Shown piece after piece: positions 18,161-27,366 of a stretch of DNA of 64,000 bases. The DNA comes from JAMQKA01 sp043951865. GTDB lineage: Bacteria; Bacteroidota; Rhodothermia; Balneolales; Balneolaceae. The stretch is from contig NZ_JBINJF010000018.1 in the NCBI RefSeq assembly GCF_043951865.1, positions 1-64,000 on the forward strand, in the 5' to 3' direction. Every line of letters starts with the position of its first letter. Position 1 is the first letter of the stretch. The translations under genes were made by a program, and so were the position numbers. Under the pieces are notes generated by a model that made no database searches, was not told the origin of the DNA, and was given only the letters and a program-made list of their open reading frames with translations.

Positions 18161-19066
18161 ATGAAGTTAAGTACCGACACCACCCTTTCGAAATGGTTTA
18201 ATGTTGAGACGCTGTCAGCATACTACGAGCTGACCAAGCCCGGAATCACTTTTACCGTGCTGGCCAGCATGCTGATAGGATTTGTGTTGGGTTCGGCCGG
18301 CAGCCTGAATTTTGTGCTTATGGCCCATGCCGCACTCGGTACCTGGTTGATCGCTTCGGGCACCGCCGCCCATAACCAGTTCCTCGAATGGCGACTGGAT
18401 GGACAGATGAAACGAACCCAAACACGGCCCCTGCCCTCCAGCAAGATAACCCCAAAACAGAGTGTAACATTTTCACTGGTATTGATCCTTGCCGGTTCAG
18501 CGTATATGATTTTTATGGTTAATCTCCTGGCCGGCATGATTTCCATTGCCACAACCATCATATACCTGGGAGCTTACACTCCCATGAAACGTGTTTCAGC
18601 GGCCAACGTCTTTATCGGGGCAGTACCCGGAGCCCTGCCACCTGTTGGCGGATGGGCAGCGGCCACCGGGCACCTGGGAGATGCCGGCATGTGGTCGCTC
18701 TTTGCGATTGTATTTCTTTGGCAAGTGCCTCATGTGATGGCCATAGCATGGGTATGCAAAGATGATTACCGCAACGCAGGGTTCCGTATGCTTCCTAAAA
18801 ACGACGAGAACGGCACCAAAGCCGTTATGCTTATACTTGGGTGCCTTGTCGCCCTTTTACCGGCTACCTGGGCTTTGTATGCTGTTGACTTAAGTGGTCT
18901 GACCTACCTGGCTGGAGGAATGGCCTGCGCCATCGCCTTCCTGTGGTACGGTATCCGTTTCGCCTTCGACCGCACCAAGGAGAAAGCAAAAAAACTGATG
19001 TTTGCATCCTTCTTTTACCTTCCCGCCGTCTGGATTATCATATTCATCGACCAACTGCTCTCCTGA
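18161..19066 (+). CDS. ctaB: protoheme IX farnesyltransferase (heme O synthase)
   Basis: CtaB/CyoE prenylates heme B with a farnesyl group to make heme O, the substrate of CtaA. The UbiA-type protein has nine predicted helices. The first prenyl-binding motif is the variant NQFLEWRLDGQMKRTQTRPL (NxxxExxxD, then RT..RPLP), and the second region is KDDYRNAGFRMLP. Length of 301 residues is normal. It is divergent from ctaA with 222 bases between the starts, so the pair can be co-regulated from a shared region. Confidence 0.95.
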   Translation: MKLSTDTTLSKWFNVETLSAYYELTKPGITFTVLASMLIGFVLGSAGSLNFVLMAHAALGTWLIASGTAAHNQFLEWRLDGQMKRTQTRPLPSSKITPKQSVTFSLVLILAGSAYMIFMVNLLAGMISIATTIIYLGAYTPMKRVSAANVFIGAVPGALPPVGGWAAATGHLGDAGMWSLFAIVFLWQVPHVMAIAWVCKDDYRNAGFRMLPKNDENGTKAVMLILGCLVALLPATWALYAVDLSGLTYLAGGMACAIAFLWYGIRFAFDRTKEKAKKLMFASFFYLPAVWIIIFIDQLLS

Positions 19067-19186
19067 ATCGGTATCCCTTGACAAGGTTTTTCTTCAATAA
19101 TCAGTCGAATTTTCACTTTCCGGTTACTTGAATTTAAACTGTCACCTATGACAGGATGAAACCTCCTAAAAGCAGGACACCTTCAT

Positions 19187-19242
19187 TTAACCCGGATTAT
19201 TCACGAAGTAGAACAAATTTCTTGGTGAATAATCCGGGTTAA
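19187..19242. repeat. perfect 18-bp inverted repeat with 20-base loop
   Basis: The arms TTAACCCGGATTATTCAC (19187-19204) and its exact complement (19225-19242) surround a 20-base spacer. There is no T-run directly after it, so a simple terminator is unlikely, although it lies between the convergent ends of ctaB and the E1 gene. The right arm with 11 bases of the spacer recurs almost exactly at 31154-31182, so this is a dispersed repeat and not a unique hairpin. Confidence 0.8.
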
Positions 19243-19271
19243 CACCTGACTTCTATTCGGGAGTAAGTTAT

Positions 19272-19393
19272 CGGGACCTTTGCAGAACCTGCTATTTTGT
19301 TGGGAGATGGTTGTACCACCGACTTTGGTGACCTTTAAACGGGAGCCCCCCTCAAAACGAGGATTTGAGGATTTGGGATTTTACAACGCCCTC
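19272..19393. repeat. MITE-like element, subfamily 1, copy 2
   Basis: The 122-bp element begins CGGGACCTTTGCAGAACC and ends ...TTTACAACGCCCTC. It is flanked on both sides by the 4-bp direct repeat TTAT (19268-19271 and 19394-19397). The inner hairpin GATGGT-TGT-ACCACC corresponds to the one in the other copies. Together with the 18-bp inverted repeat upstream, it is all I can identify in the 447-bp gap between ctaB and the E1 gene. Confidence 0.85.
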
Positions 19394-19513
19394 TTATAAA
19401 CAGGTATAGAAACCAAAAAATTGCCGTAGCTTCTTGTGGAAGCCTGTAATCTGTTGGAAATGCGAAGTGAACGTTTTTACCGGCAAGGGAAAGCACACGT
19501 TCGTGCTATGCGG

Positions 19514-21991
19514 TTAATGCCCAACCTCGTTGTTATAGATAGCAGGGTACGCTTCAGGATTGGCCTCATTCATAATCTGGTACACTGCCTCAAAAATGTC
19601 ATCGGTGTTCGGCTTGGAGAAGTAGTCGCCATCGGATCCATATGCAGGCCGGTGCTCTTTGGCGGTCAGGCACAAGGGCTCAGAGTCCAGATAAAAATAC
19701 CCTTTTTGCTCCTGCAGCACTTTCTGCATCATGTATGCGGAAGCACCGCCGGGGACATCCTCATCCACAAAAAGGATACGATTGGTCTTCCTGAGCGAAC
19801 GAATGATCTTGTGATGGCGGTCAAAGGGCAAGAGTGTTCGGACATCAATAAGTTCAGCAGAGATACCTGCCTCATCCAGCTCCGGAAGCACATCTTCACA
19901 CACATTACAGGTAGATCCATAGGAAACGATGGTAATATCGGTTCCCTCTCGTATCACTTTGGGCACTCCCAGCGGGATGGTAAACTCCCCGATATTCTGG
20001 GGCATTTTCTCTTTTAGTCGGTATGCATTGAGGGGTTCAATAACCAGGGCGGGATCATCGCCCTGTAGCAGGGTGTTATACATACCCGCAGCCTCCGTGA
20101 GATTGCGCGGCACGCAGACGTGAATTCCACGAATCCCATTAATAATCATGCCCATCGGTGACCCGGAATGCCATATACCCTCCAGGCGATGACCTCGGGT
20201 CCGAACAATTACGGGAGCTTTCTGGCCACCGGCACTGCGGTAATGCAGTGTGGCAAGATCATCACTCATTCCCTGGAAACAGTATAGAATATAGTCGAGA
20301 TACTGAATTTCAGCGATCGGGCGGAGTCCACGCAGCGCCAGCCCAATACCCTGGCCCAATATTGTAGCCTCCCGAATCCCGGTATCTGCCACACGAATTT
20401 TCCCGTATTTTTTTTGAAGTCCCTCCAACCCCTTGTTCACATCCCCCAGCTTTCCACTGTCTTCGCCAAAAACCAGGACCTCCGGGTATTTTTCAAACAA
20501 CTTGTCAAAATTATCCCTCAAGACAATGCGCCCGTCAACCTCTTCAGCATGATCGGCATAGGTTGGACGCACTGCCTTGACATTCAGCGGTGACTTATCA
20601 GATTCGCTGTACAGGTGGGAATGATAGCGTTCAAAATTATCCTGCTTGGTCTCCCTGATCCAGTCGACAAGCTCCTGTTTCGAATCAAGCTGCTGATCGC
20701 GCACCACGCGCAGCGCCTTTCGCACCCCTGCCATAACATGCCTGCGCAGGGTGACCATCGGGGTATTCATCTCTTTTTTAACGGCCTTGAGTGACTCCGG
20801 GGCTTCACTTTCCGCGATCATCTTGTCAATGATCTGAACAGCCGTACGCTGCTCCTTCTTAATTTCGCTGGTAAACGCCTGCCAGGCCGCGTCCTGTTCA
20901 CGTTTTACATAGCTCTCCGCTTCCTCCTCGATGGCATTCAGCTCGGTTTCAGCGGCCAGCTCCTCTTTGAGAATCCATTTTCTCATTTGAGCTACACAGC
21001 AATATTTCTCTTCCCACTCCAGCCGTTGTTCCGATTTATAGCGCTCATGCGAACCGGAGGTGGAATGCCCCTGTGGCTGGGTTACCTCCTGGGCATGTAT
21101 CAGCACCGGCACATGCTCTTTTCGCGCAATCCCGGCAGCCGTTTGGTATGTGTCAACAAGGGCCGGGTAATCCCAGCCCTTGACCGTCAGAATTTCGAGA
21201 CCGTTTTTAATTTCCGTCCGCTGCATGCCGGAAAGCGCCTCGGAGATACTGGCTTTTGTAGTCTGGTATTTTCGGGGGACGGAGATGCCATAACCATCAT
21301 CCCAGACCGAAAGTACCATCGGAACCTGCATGACGCCGGCCGCATTTACCGTCTCCCAAAAAACACCCTCCGAGGTACTGGCATCCCCGATTGTTCCCCA
21401 TGCAATCTCGTTTCCGTTAACTGAAAACTTTTTAAACCTCTCATCTTGGAGGACTTCTTCATTTCTGTAGACTTTAGAGGCCTGTGCCAGCCCAAGCAAC
21501 CGCGACATCTGCCCGGCCGTGGGAGAAATATCTGGAGAACTGTTTTTTTGCGAGGTCAGGTCTTTCCAGCTTCCATCCTTGTCCAGGCTATGTGTACTGA
21601 AATGCGCATTCATCTGGCGCCCGCCCGAATGTGGGTCCGCTTTCGTATTGGGATGAGCGTAGAGCTGGGCAAAAAACTGGCGAACAGTCACTTTTCCTAT
21701 TGCCAGCATAAAGGTTTGATCTCGGTAGTATCCCGCCCTGAAATCCCCGTCCCTGAAATATTTGGCCATCGCAAGCTGGGGGAGCTCCTTTCCATCGCCA
21801 AAAATTCCAAATTTTGCCTTGCCGGTCAGGGTTTCCTTTCGCCCGAGGTAAGAGATTTCACGGCTGACAACGGCTAAACGATAATCTTCAAGGATCTCTT
21901 TGATTTTTTCTGATTGATCAGAGCGTTCTGCTCCACGCCTGGAGTTTGTTCCATTCTGTGAGATACCTTTAGTTGTGTGAGTATCAGCCAT
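19514..21991 (-). CDS. 2-oxoacid dehydrogenase E1, alpha and beta subunits fused
   Basis: This is a thiamine-diphosphate E1 component of a 2-oxoacid dehydrogenase (branched-chain or pyruvate type). Residues 30-350 form the alpha part, with GDASTSEGVFWE starting at G202 and the DDGYGIS segment as the cofactor and metal site. A charged linker follows. Residues from about 480 on form the beta part (VFGEDSGKLGDVNKG, GIREATILGQGIGLALRG, PEIQYLDY-like AEIQYLDYILYC, SYGSTCNVCEDV). The fusion gives 825 residues, a form common in Bacteroidota. The ATG at 21991 is preferred to a GTG two codons upstream. No E2 or E3 gene is nearby. The substrate cannot be fixed from sequence alone. Confidence 0.88.
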   Translation of the reverse strand: MADTHTTKGISQNGTNSRRGAERSDQSEKIKEILEDYRLAVVSREISYLGRKETLTGKAKFGIFGDGKELPQLAMAKYFRDGDFRAGYYRDQTFMLAIGKVTVRQFFAQLYAHPNTKADPHSGGRQMNAHFSTHSLDKDGSWKDLTSQKNSSPDISPTAGQMSRLLGLAQASKVYRNEEVLQDERFKKFSVNGNEIAWGTIGDASTSEGVFWETVNAAGVMQVPMVLSVWDDGYGISVPRKYQTTKASISEALSGMQRTEIKNGLEILTVKGWDYPALVDTYQTAAGIARKEHVPVLIHAQEVTQPQGHSTSGSHERYKSEQRLEWEEKYCCVAQMRKWILKEELAAETELNAIEEEAESYVKREQDAAWQAFTSEIKKEQRTAVQIIDKMIAESEAPESLKAVKKEMNTPMVTLRRHVMAGVRKALRVVRDQQLDSKQELVDWIRETKQDNFERYHSHLYSESDKSPLNVKAVRPTYADHAEEVDGRIVLRDNFDKLFEKYPEVLVFGEDSGKLGDVNKGLEGLQKKYGKIRVADTGIREATILGQGIGLALRGLRPIAEIQYLDYILYCFQGMSDDLATLHYRSAGGQKAPVIVRTRGHRLEGIWHSGSPMGMIINGIRGIHVCVPRNLTEAAGMYNTLLQGDDPALVIEPLNAYRLKEKMPQNIGEFTIPLGVPKVIREGTDITIVSYGSTCNVCEDVLPELDEAGISAELIDVRTLLPFDRHHKIIRSLRKTNRILFVDEDVPGGASAYMMQKVLQEQKGYFYLDSEPLCLTAKEHRPAYGSDGDYFSKPNTDDIFEAVYQIMNEANPEAYPAIYNNEVGH

Positions 21992-22180
21992 TGTCACTCA
22001 TTTTCTTCACGTTTACCGGCAGTAAAAGTCACATTTTGGATAAGATCACTGGAGCAGAACTGCTATTACAATAATAAAAGAATCGGCTTTTATTTACAAA
22101 ACTGAAGCCGCCCTTCGGCAATGCTGTAACATTAGTGTCAATTCATGTAAACATTTTTTCCTTTCTCCGGTACTCCGTAG

Positions 22181-23566
22181 TTACGAACTGAATCCCCCCC
22201 TGGTCAGTTTGATCGGGTCCAGCGCTTCATCCAGCTCCTCGTCAGAAAGATCCGTCATTTCACGGGCCACCTCTTTGACCGGCCGTTTCTCAGCAAAAGC
22301 TTTTTTGGCAATTTTTGCCGCTTTATCGTACCCGATAATCGGATTTAGTGCTGTAACCAACACCGGATTTCTGCCTACCATCTCGTCAATCCGCTCCTTG
22401 TTGACATTCAGGCGGGAAACACTTTTTTCGGCTTCAACCCGTGCAGCATTTGACAACAGCGCGATCGATTCCAGCAGGTTTCGCGCAACAACGGGCAACA
22501 TCACATTAAGCTCAAAATTTCCTGCCTGTCCAGCTACCGTAACAGTGGAGTCGTTGCCAATAACCTGCGCACAGACCATCGCTACCGCCTCCTCTATCAC
22601 CGGATTCACCTTCCCCGGCATAATCGACGAGCCCGGCTGCAGGGCCTCAAGCTGCAGTTCCCCGATACCGCTGTTGGGACCTGAATTCATCCAGCGCAGG
22701 TCATTCGCAATTTTCATCATGCCTACGGCAATCGTTTTTAACTGGCTGCTTAATTCCACCGGTGCATCGACCGTAGATTGCGCCTCAAAATGGTTTTCGG
22801 CCTCGCTGAATTCATACCCGGTTTCCTCAGAAACCGCCCTCGCAAATCGCTCTCCAAATTCCGGGTTTGTATTTAGTCCTGTACCCACAGCCGTACCGCC
22901 TTGCGGGAGCTCCTGCAGGCGCTGAACCGTCTGTTCCAACCTCTTGACCCCCAGCTCAAGCTGCCGCGCATACCCGCTGAATTCCTGTTCCACTGTTACC
23001 GGCATCGCATCCATCAGGTGCGTTCGGCCCGTTTTTACGACTTCGGAAAGCTCCCGACCCTTGTCCAAAAAAGCACTCCGCAGTTTCTGCAAGGCCGGAA
23101 TCAGCGCACTGCGAACCCCGGAAACCGCGGCAAGCCGGATCGTCGTGGGAATAACATCGTTTGAACTTTGCCCGAAATTGACGTGATCGTTGGGATGGAC
23201 CTTCTCCGCTCCCAAAATCTCATTGGCCCGGTTGGCAATCACCTCATTGGCGTTCATATTGGTTGAGGTACCGGATCCCGTTTGGAAAATGTCGATGGGA
23301 AAATGCTCGTCTAGTTCACCCTCCATGACCTCCCGGGCCGCCTGCTGTATCGCCTCAGCCAGGTCGGCATCAATCATCTGAAGTTCGGCGTTAACCTTTG
23401 CAGCGGTCTTTTTTACCAGACCCAGGGCTTGGATAAACTCACGTGAAAACGTATATCCACTTACCGGGAAATTTTCAACAGCCCGCTGTGTTTGCGCCCC
23501 GTAGTATGCATTTTCGGGAACTCGCACTTCGCCCATTGAATCCTTCTCAATACGAAATTCACTCAT
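22181..23566 (-). CDS. fumC: class II fumarate hydratase
   Basis: Fumarase C interconverts fumarate and malate in the citric acid cycle and is an iron-independent homotetramer. The lyase-family signature GSSIMPGKVNPV sits near residue 311-322. Other class II landmarks are GSGTSTNMNANEVIANRA, the substrate-binding NDHVNFGQSSND and KTGRTHLMDAMPV. Length of 461 residues is standard. It lies upstream of the E1 gene on the same strand, with 189 bases between them. Confidence 0.97.
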   Translation of the reverse strand: MSEFRIEKDSMGEVRVPENAYYGAQTQRAVENFPVSGYTFSREFIQALGLVKKTAAKVNAELQMIDADLAEAIQQAAREVMEGELDEHFPIDIFQTGSGTSTNMNANEVIANRANEILGAEKVHPNDHVNFGQSSNDVIPTTIRLAAVSGVRSALIPALQKLRSAFLDKGRELSEVVKTGRTHLMDAMPVTVEQEFSGYARQLELGVKRLEQTVQRLQELPQGGTAVGTGLNTNPEFGERFARAVSEETGYEFSEAENHFEAQSTVDAPVELSSQLKTIAVGMMKIANDLRWMNSGPNSGIGELQLEALQPGSSIMPGKVNPVIEEAVAMVCAQVIGNDSTVTVAGQAGNFELNVMLPVVARNLLESIALLSNAARVEAEKSVSRLNVNKERIDEMVGRNPVLVTALNPIIGYDKAAKIAKKAFAEKRPVKEVAREMTDLSDEELDEALDPIKLTRGGFSS

Positions 23567-23720
23567 GACAGAAACATCCTCATCTTTATTTACTGGTATT
23601 ATGCATGCCTGCAGTCCAGATTATCACGCAGAGTACAGGCATTCAAAGGTAGGTAAATTCTATGAATAAAAAATGAATCATCGTAGTACCTTACATACTA
23701 CATGTGGAACGGTTACATTT

Positions 23721-24887
23721 CTACGTAAACCGGGAGTTGAGTCCGTCCATCTTGTACATGCGATAGGTTTTCTCCCTCTCCGCTCCCAGCCGCTCCGCCA
23801 CCCGCACCATGTTGGTATTGGTCTCGAGTACCCAGCTCAACTCAGAAGAGTAGATTCCCTTCTCCCTTCCATTAAGGATTGCCAGCCGGTGAAACAGGGC
23901 ATCAAATCCCTTTCCCTGGTATTCAGGAAGAACGCCCATTAGCGCCGTTCGGATCTGGTTAATATTACGCTTATGCCAGAGCAGCTTAAATATACCAAAT
24001 GGAAACAGGGTCCCGTCCAGGTGTTTCAGGGCCTGGTTTAGATCCGGCAGACCGATCGAAAAAGCCACGGGTTGCCCCTCAACTTCCGCAATATGGGCAA
24101 AATCGGGATCCAGAATCAGCTTCAAGTCATCTGCCAGTGCGATCAGCTCTTCCCTGGTAAGCGGAATAAACCCCCAATTCTCTGACCAGGCTTTGTTAAA
24201 TATCTCGCGAACGATTTCGACTTCCTCTTTAATATTCTTCAAATCGACACTGCGTACCGAAAGCGACGGATATCTCTTTTTCATGATCTCCGCAGCCCGA
24301 TTCATCCGGTCCAGGGCCACCCCGTCCTGGTCTACCCGAAAGGCATACAGGTCCATCTCTTTTTCAAAGCCGACCGATTGGAGCAGCTCATCGTAGTAGG
24401 GTTTATGATAGGGCATCATGATACTTGGGTCGTACTCAAATCCGTCCACGAGGATCCCGATTTCATCCATCATGCTGGGGCACGTTGGCCCCATCAGCGT
24501 AGTCAAATTTTTTTCCTTGAGCCAATCCACGGCCACCTTAAAAAGGAGCTCGACCAGCGACTGGTCGTTAATGCATTCAAAAAAGCCGAAAAAACCGGTT
24601 TTGGTATTGTGATAATCGTTGTATCGGCGATCTTCGATAGCTGCGATGCGCCCACAGACCTCCCCGTTTTGTTCTGCTAAAAACAGGGCGATATCCGCAT
24701 TGTTGTAGAAAGGATTTTTATCGGTATCTATCAGTTTTTTCTGCTCCATTTTGAGCGGTGGGATCCAGTGCTCGTCATCGGCATAGTGCTGATAGGGAAA
24801 TTCGAGGAACTGCTGCCGCTCCTCGTTGGTCGTTACAATGCTGACCCCATTGGTTTTTGTCTGTTCCGCCACAGAATCACTCGACAT
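23721..24887 (-). CDS. GNAT-fold N-acyltransferase, candidate bacterial ceramide synthase
   Basis: This 388-residue protein has a GNAT-type acyltransferase fold. The core pieces are YNNADIALFLAEQNGEVCGRIAAI near residue 60, and AEVEGQPVAFSIGLPDLNQAL, ALMGVLPEYQGKGFDALF (acetyl-CoA-type P-loop) and SSELSWVLETNTNMVRVAERLG in the second half. It overlaps the serine palmitoyltransferase gene by 11 bases. In Caulobacter the bacterial ceramide synthase bCerS is a GNAT-like protein encoded beside serine palmitoyltransferase. By that precedent and this tight coupling, it probably N-acylates 3-ketosphinganine or sphinganine. The family call is firm; the substrate is inferred. Confidence 0.82.
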   Translation of the reverse strand: MSSDSVAEQTKTNGVSIVTTNEERQQFLEFPYQHYADDEHWIPPLKMEQKKLIDTDKNPFYNNADIALFLAEQNGEVCGRIAAIEDRRYNDYHNTKTGFFGFFECINDQSLVELLFKVAVDWLKEKNLTTLMGPTCPSMMDEIGILVDGFEYDPSIMMPYHKPYYDELLQSVGFEKEMDLYAFRVDQDGVALDRMNRAAEIMKKRYPSLSVRSVDLKNIKEEVEIVREIFNKAWSENWGFIPLTREELIALADDLKLILDPDFAHIAEVEGQPVAFSIGLPDLNQALKHLDGTLFPFGIFKLLWHKRNINQIRTALMGVLPEYQGKGFDALFHRLAILNGREKGIYSSELSWVLETNTNMVRVAERLGAEREKTYRMYKMDGLNSRFT

Positions 24888-26121
24888 CTATAAGTGAATG
24901 GCCGTTCCGGTCAATCAATCCCCGTTTTATCCCGACCGTTCTGAATGCTTCAAGAATTTTGTTGAGGTGATCGTCAGTATGAGTAGCCATATAACTGGTT
25001 CTCATAAGCGACTGTCCACGCGGCACGGCGGGAGGAACCACGGCATTGACGTAGACACCCGCTTCAAAAAGATCTTTCCAGAATTTAAAACATTCGAGCA
25101 TCTCTCCAATCACTACCGGAATGATGGGCGTTTGGCTGCTCCAGACATTAAATCCCATTTCACGGAGTTCCTTGCGCATGTAATCGGAGATCTCCTGCAG
25201 GCGCTCCAGCCGCCAGTGTTCTTCCTGAAGGATTTCAAGCGCTTTCAATACCGTAGCCACGTTGGCCGGGGGCATGGAGGCACTAAAGATATGAGCCGGG
25301 GAGTGGTGGCGAATATATTCAATCACCTCTTTGTCCCCAACGATAAATCCACCGAGCGAGGCAAAAGATTTGGAAAAGGTACCGCTGATCAAGTCAACTT
25401 CATCCATCAGGTTAAACGTAGAAGCAGACCCCCGGCCGCCCTCCCCCACAACACCTATGGCATGGGCATCATCAAGATACAGGCGGGCGCCAAACTCATT
25501 TTTCAGTTCAACCAGTTCGGGAACTTTTGCAATGGTACCCGACATAGAAAAAACGCCGTCACTGACGATGAGCTTGCCCGCATCCTCATCGGCACGTTCC
25601 ATCAGCATGCGCAGCTGATCGATGTCATTGTGTTGGTAGCGCATCGTCTTGGCATTCGAAACAAGCGTTCCGGTTACGATGCAGGCGTGGTTGTCCTTGT
25701 CAGAAAAGATAATATCCTTGCGGCCGGCGATGGTTTGAATCGACCCTTCGTTGGTCTGGTAGCCGGTACTAAACAGTACGCAGGCGTCTTTCCGCATAAA
25801 ATCAGCGAGCTTTTCCTCAAGCTCCAGGTGCAAGTCAAGAGTTCCGTTCAGGTACCGGGACCCCGTACATCCGGTCCCGTAGTCAGTGATTACATCCTGG
25901 GCGGCTTTGATGACCCGCGGGTCGTTTGTTAACCCGAGATAATTGTTGGATCCGGCCATAATCAATTCACGGCCTTCAATTTTCACTGTAGTTCCATCAG
26001 TAGCCTGAAGGGGTTTAAAATAGGGGTACAGCCCCTCAGCTTTTACTTCATCGGCTTTTGTAAAATCAAAAGCTTTCGAAAAAATATCGTTTTTCTTAAG
26101 ATCGGTGTTAGATTCAGCCAT
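24877..26121 (-). CDS. spt: serine palmitoyltransferase
   Basis: This PLP enzyme condenses serine with an acyl-CoA to give 3-ketosphinganine, the first step of sphingolipid synthesis. It belongs to the alpha-oxoamine synthase family. Visible features are GSNNYLGLT (57-65), TGSRYLNGT (86-94), H145 that stacks on the cofactor, D218/H220 in YLDDAHAIG, and the PLP lysine K251 in GTFSKSFASLGGF. The GTFSKS form and the overall pattern (YPYFKPLQATDGT..., MRTSYMATHTDDHL) match Bacteroides and Sphingomonas SPT rather than KBL or AONS, which have GTLGKA-like sites. A promoter and inverted repeat lie just upstream. Confidence 0.92.
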   Translation of the reverse strand: MAESNTDLKKNDIFSKAFDFTKADEVKAEGLYPYFKPLQATDGTTVKIEGRELIMAGSNNYLGLTNDPRVIKAAQDVITDYGTGCTGSRYLNGTLDLHLELEEKLADFMRKDACVLFSTGYQTNEGSIQTIAGRKDIIFSDKDNHACIVTGTLVSNAKTMRYQHNDIDQLRMLMERADEDAGKLIVSDGVFSMSGTIAKVPELVELKNEFGARLYLDDAHAIGVVGEGGRGSASTFNLMDEVDLISGTFSKSFASLGGFIVGDKEVIEYIRHHSPAHIFSASMPPANVATVLKALEILQEEHWRLERLQEISDYMRKELREMGFNVWSSQTPIIPVVIGEMLECFKFWKDLFEAGVYVNAVVPPAVPRGQSLMRTSYMATHTDDHLNKILEAFRTVGIKRGLIDRNGHSLIDVE

Positions 26122-26141
26122 TCCTTCCAGATTTCGGCTTC

Positions 26142-26190
26142 TGATTGGTGCTTATCTAGGCAAATATACCTCCAATATAAGCACCAATCA
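26142..26190. promoter_or_regulatory. 14-bp inverted repeat around the spt promoter (candidate operator)
   Basis: TGATTGGTGCTTAT (26142-26155) and its exact complement ATAAGCACCAATCA (26177-26190) surround 21 bases. The outer arm overlaps the predicted -33 box and the inner arm lies at the expected transcription start, while the -7 box lies in the spacer. Because the start would be inside the inner arm, the repeat cannot form a full hairpin in the mRNA from this promoter. A protein-binding operator is the better reading. Confidence 0.65.
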
Positions 26191-26192
26191 AA
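26161..26192 (-). promoter_or_regulatory. Bacteroidetes-type promoter of the spt operon
   Basis: Read on the minus strand, TTTG (26192-26189), a 20-base spacer and TATATTTG (26168-26161) match the TTTG-N19/21-TAnnTTTG consensus of Bacteroidetes housekeeping promoters. The spt start codon is 40 bases downstream. The tRNA-Gly promoter in this window has the same two boxes. Confidence 0.65.
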
Positions 26193-26209
26193 TTATGATT
26201 ATGATAATG

Positions 26210-27352
26210 TTAATTTTGCGTTTTCACAGTCGAAAACTGCCTGATTACATGTTCAATAAATCCAATATATTTTTGTGCCACATTGTTCCAGCTGAACTGC
26301 TCCTGCACAAATGAACGCGCCTGATCAGAAAAGGCGGATAACCCGTTGTCCAGAATTGTATTAATCTTTTCTGCAAATGCTTCCTCATCCAGGGGAGGGA
26401 GACGGTACCCGTTCTTGCCATCGGTAATAACATCCTTGATACCTTCCAGGTCGGCGGCCACAGCGGGAGTTCGCGCCATGTTGGCCTCCAGCAACACAAT
26501 ACCAAATCCCTCCATATCCCCTTCAACCGGTATATTGGGCATCATAAACAGGTCGGCCGCCGAATATATTTTCTCCAGGATCGCATCTGGCTGCCGGCCC
26601 ATCAGATAGATGCGGTCGCTCCCCGTACTTTCTTCGGCTGCCGCACGGATGTTTTCCTCCTCGGGACCGTCACCCACTGTCACAAAGACGAGGTCTTTTC
26701 TCAGCTTTGGGAACACCTTCCGTATAAACCACTCATGTCCCTTCCGCTTAACCTGGCGGCCGACAGACAGCAGCAGAAACCTTCCCTCCAGATCTATACC
26801 AAACTGCTCCTGCAGTTCATTTTTTGATATCTGCTTGTTGGGGAAGTCTCCCAGCCGCTCCATGTTGAAGCCGTTCCCCAGGGCAACGCCCTTGGCGGGA
26901 TCCATGCCCCGTTTTATGCACTCTTTCCGGGTGGCCGAAGAAACCGATATCACTCCGTCAAGACTTGAGAAAACACGGGGGACAAACCTCTGGTACAGGG
27001 GGTTCGACAAGGTTACATCCCGCCCGTGGTTGATCGTCACCATGGGAATCTCGATCCTGTTCCTGATAAACCAGGCCAGGCTCGCCGTAACCATGGAGGA
27101 GAACAGGATGACATCCGCATTTACCTGCCGAGCCCTGGCGGGCAGCCCGACCAGGTTTTTCATCAGAAAGGCAAACGTGCTGAGGCCGATCCACCCCTTG
27201 CCGGATGCGTTGATTGTCTCCCGGAATACCGACAGGTCTTCCCGCTTTTCCAATTCCTTGATTAATTGCAGGCTGACGCGCTGCATCCCGCCCACATTTT
27301 CCAGTATCGCACCCTCGGGCGGATGCGTATGTGATACGTACAGAATATTCAA
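26210..27352 (-). CDS. GT4-type glycosyltransferase
   Basis: This GT-B fold retaining glycosyltransferase of family 4 has 380 residues. The N-terminal half has the acceptor-side segment THPPEGAILENVGGMQRVSL. The C-terminal half has LLSVGRQVKRKGHEWFI, the GDGPEEENI segment and the donor-binding EGFGIVLLEA (E-x7-E). The start appears to be TTG, since no ATG is available before the conserved N-terminus. It lies 14 bases after another GT4 gene and 88 bases before spt on the same strand, so it may glycosylate a sphingolipid or its carrier. The sugar and acceptor are not known. Confidence 0.88.
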   Translation of the reverse strand: MNILYVSHTHPPEGAILENVGGMQRVSLQLIKELEKREDLSVFRETINASGKGWIGLSTFAFLMKNLVGLPARARQVNADVILFSSMVTASLAWFIRNRIEIPMVTINHGRDVTLSNPLYQRFVPRVFSSLDGVISVSSATRKECIKRGMDPAKGVALGNGFNMERLGDFPNKQISKNELQEQFGIDLEGRFLLLSVGRQVKRKGHEWFIRKVFPKLRKDLVFVTVGDGPEEENIRAAAEESTGSDRIYLMGRQPDAILEKIYSAADLFMMPNIPVEGDMEGFGIVLLEANMARTPAVAADLEGIKDVITDGKNGYRLPPLDEEAFAEKINTILDNGLSAFSDQARSFVQEQFSWNNVAQKYIGFIEHVIRQFSTVKTQN

Positions 27353-27366
27353 TGGTACTGATTTCT

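Noticed and set aside
24877..26121. Annotation as glycine C-acetyltransferase (KBL) or 8-amino-7-oxononanoate synthase
   Set aside because: The PLP site GTFSKSFASLGGF and the overall sequence pattern fit serine palmitoyltransferase, and the coupled GNAT gene supports this.
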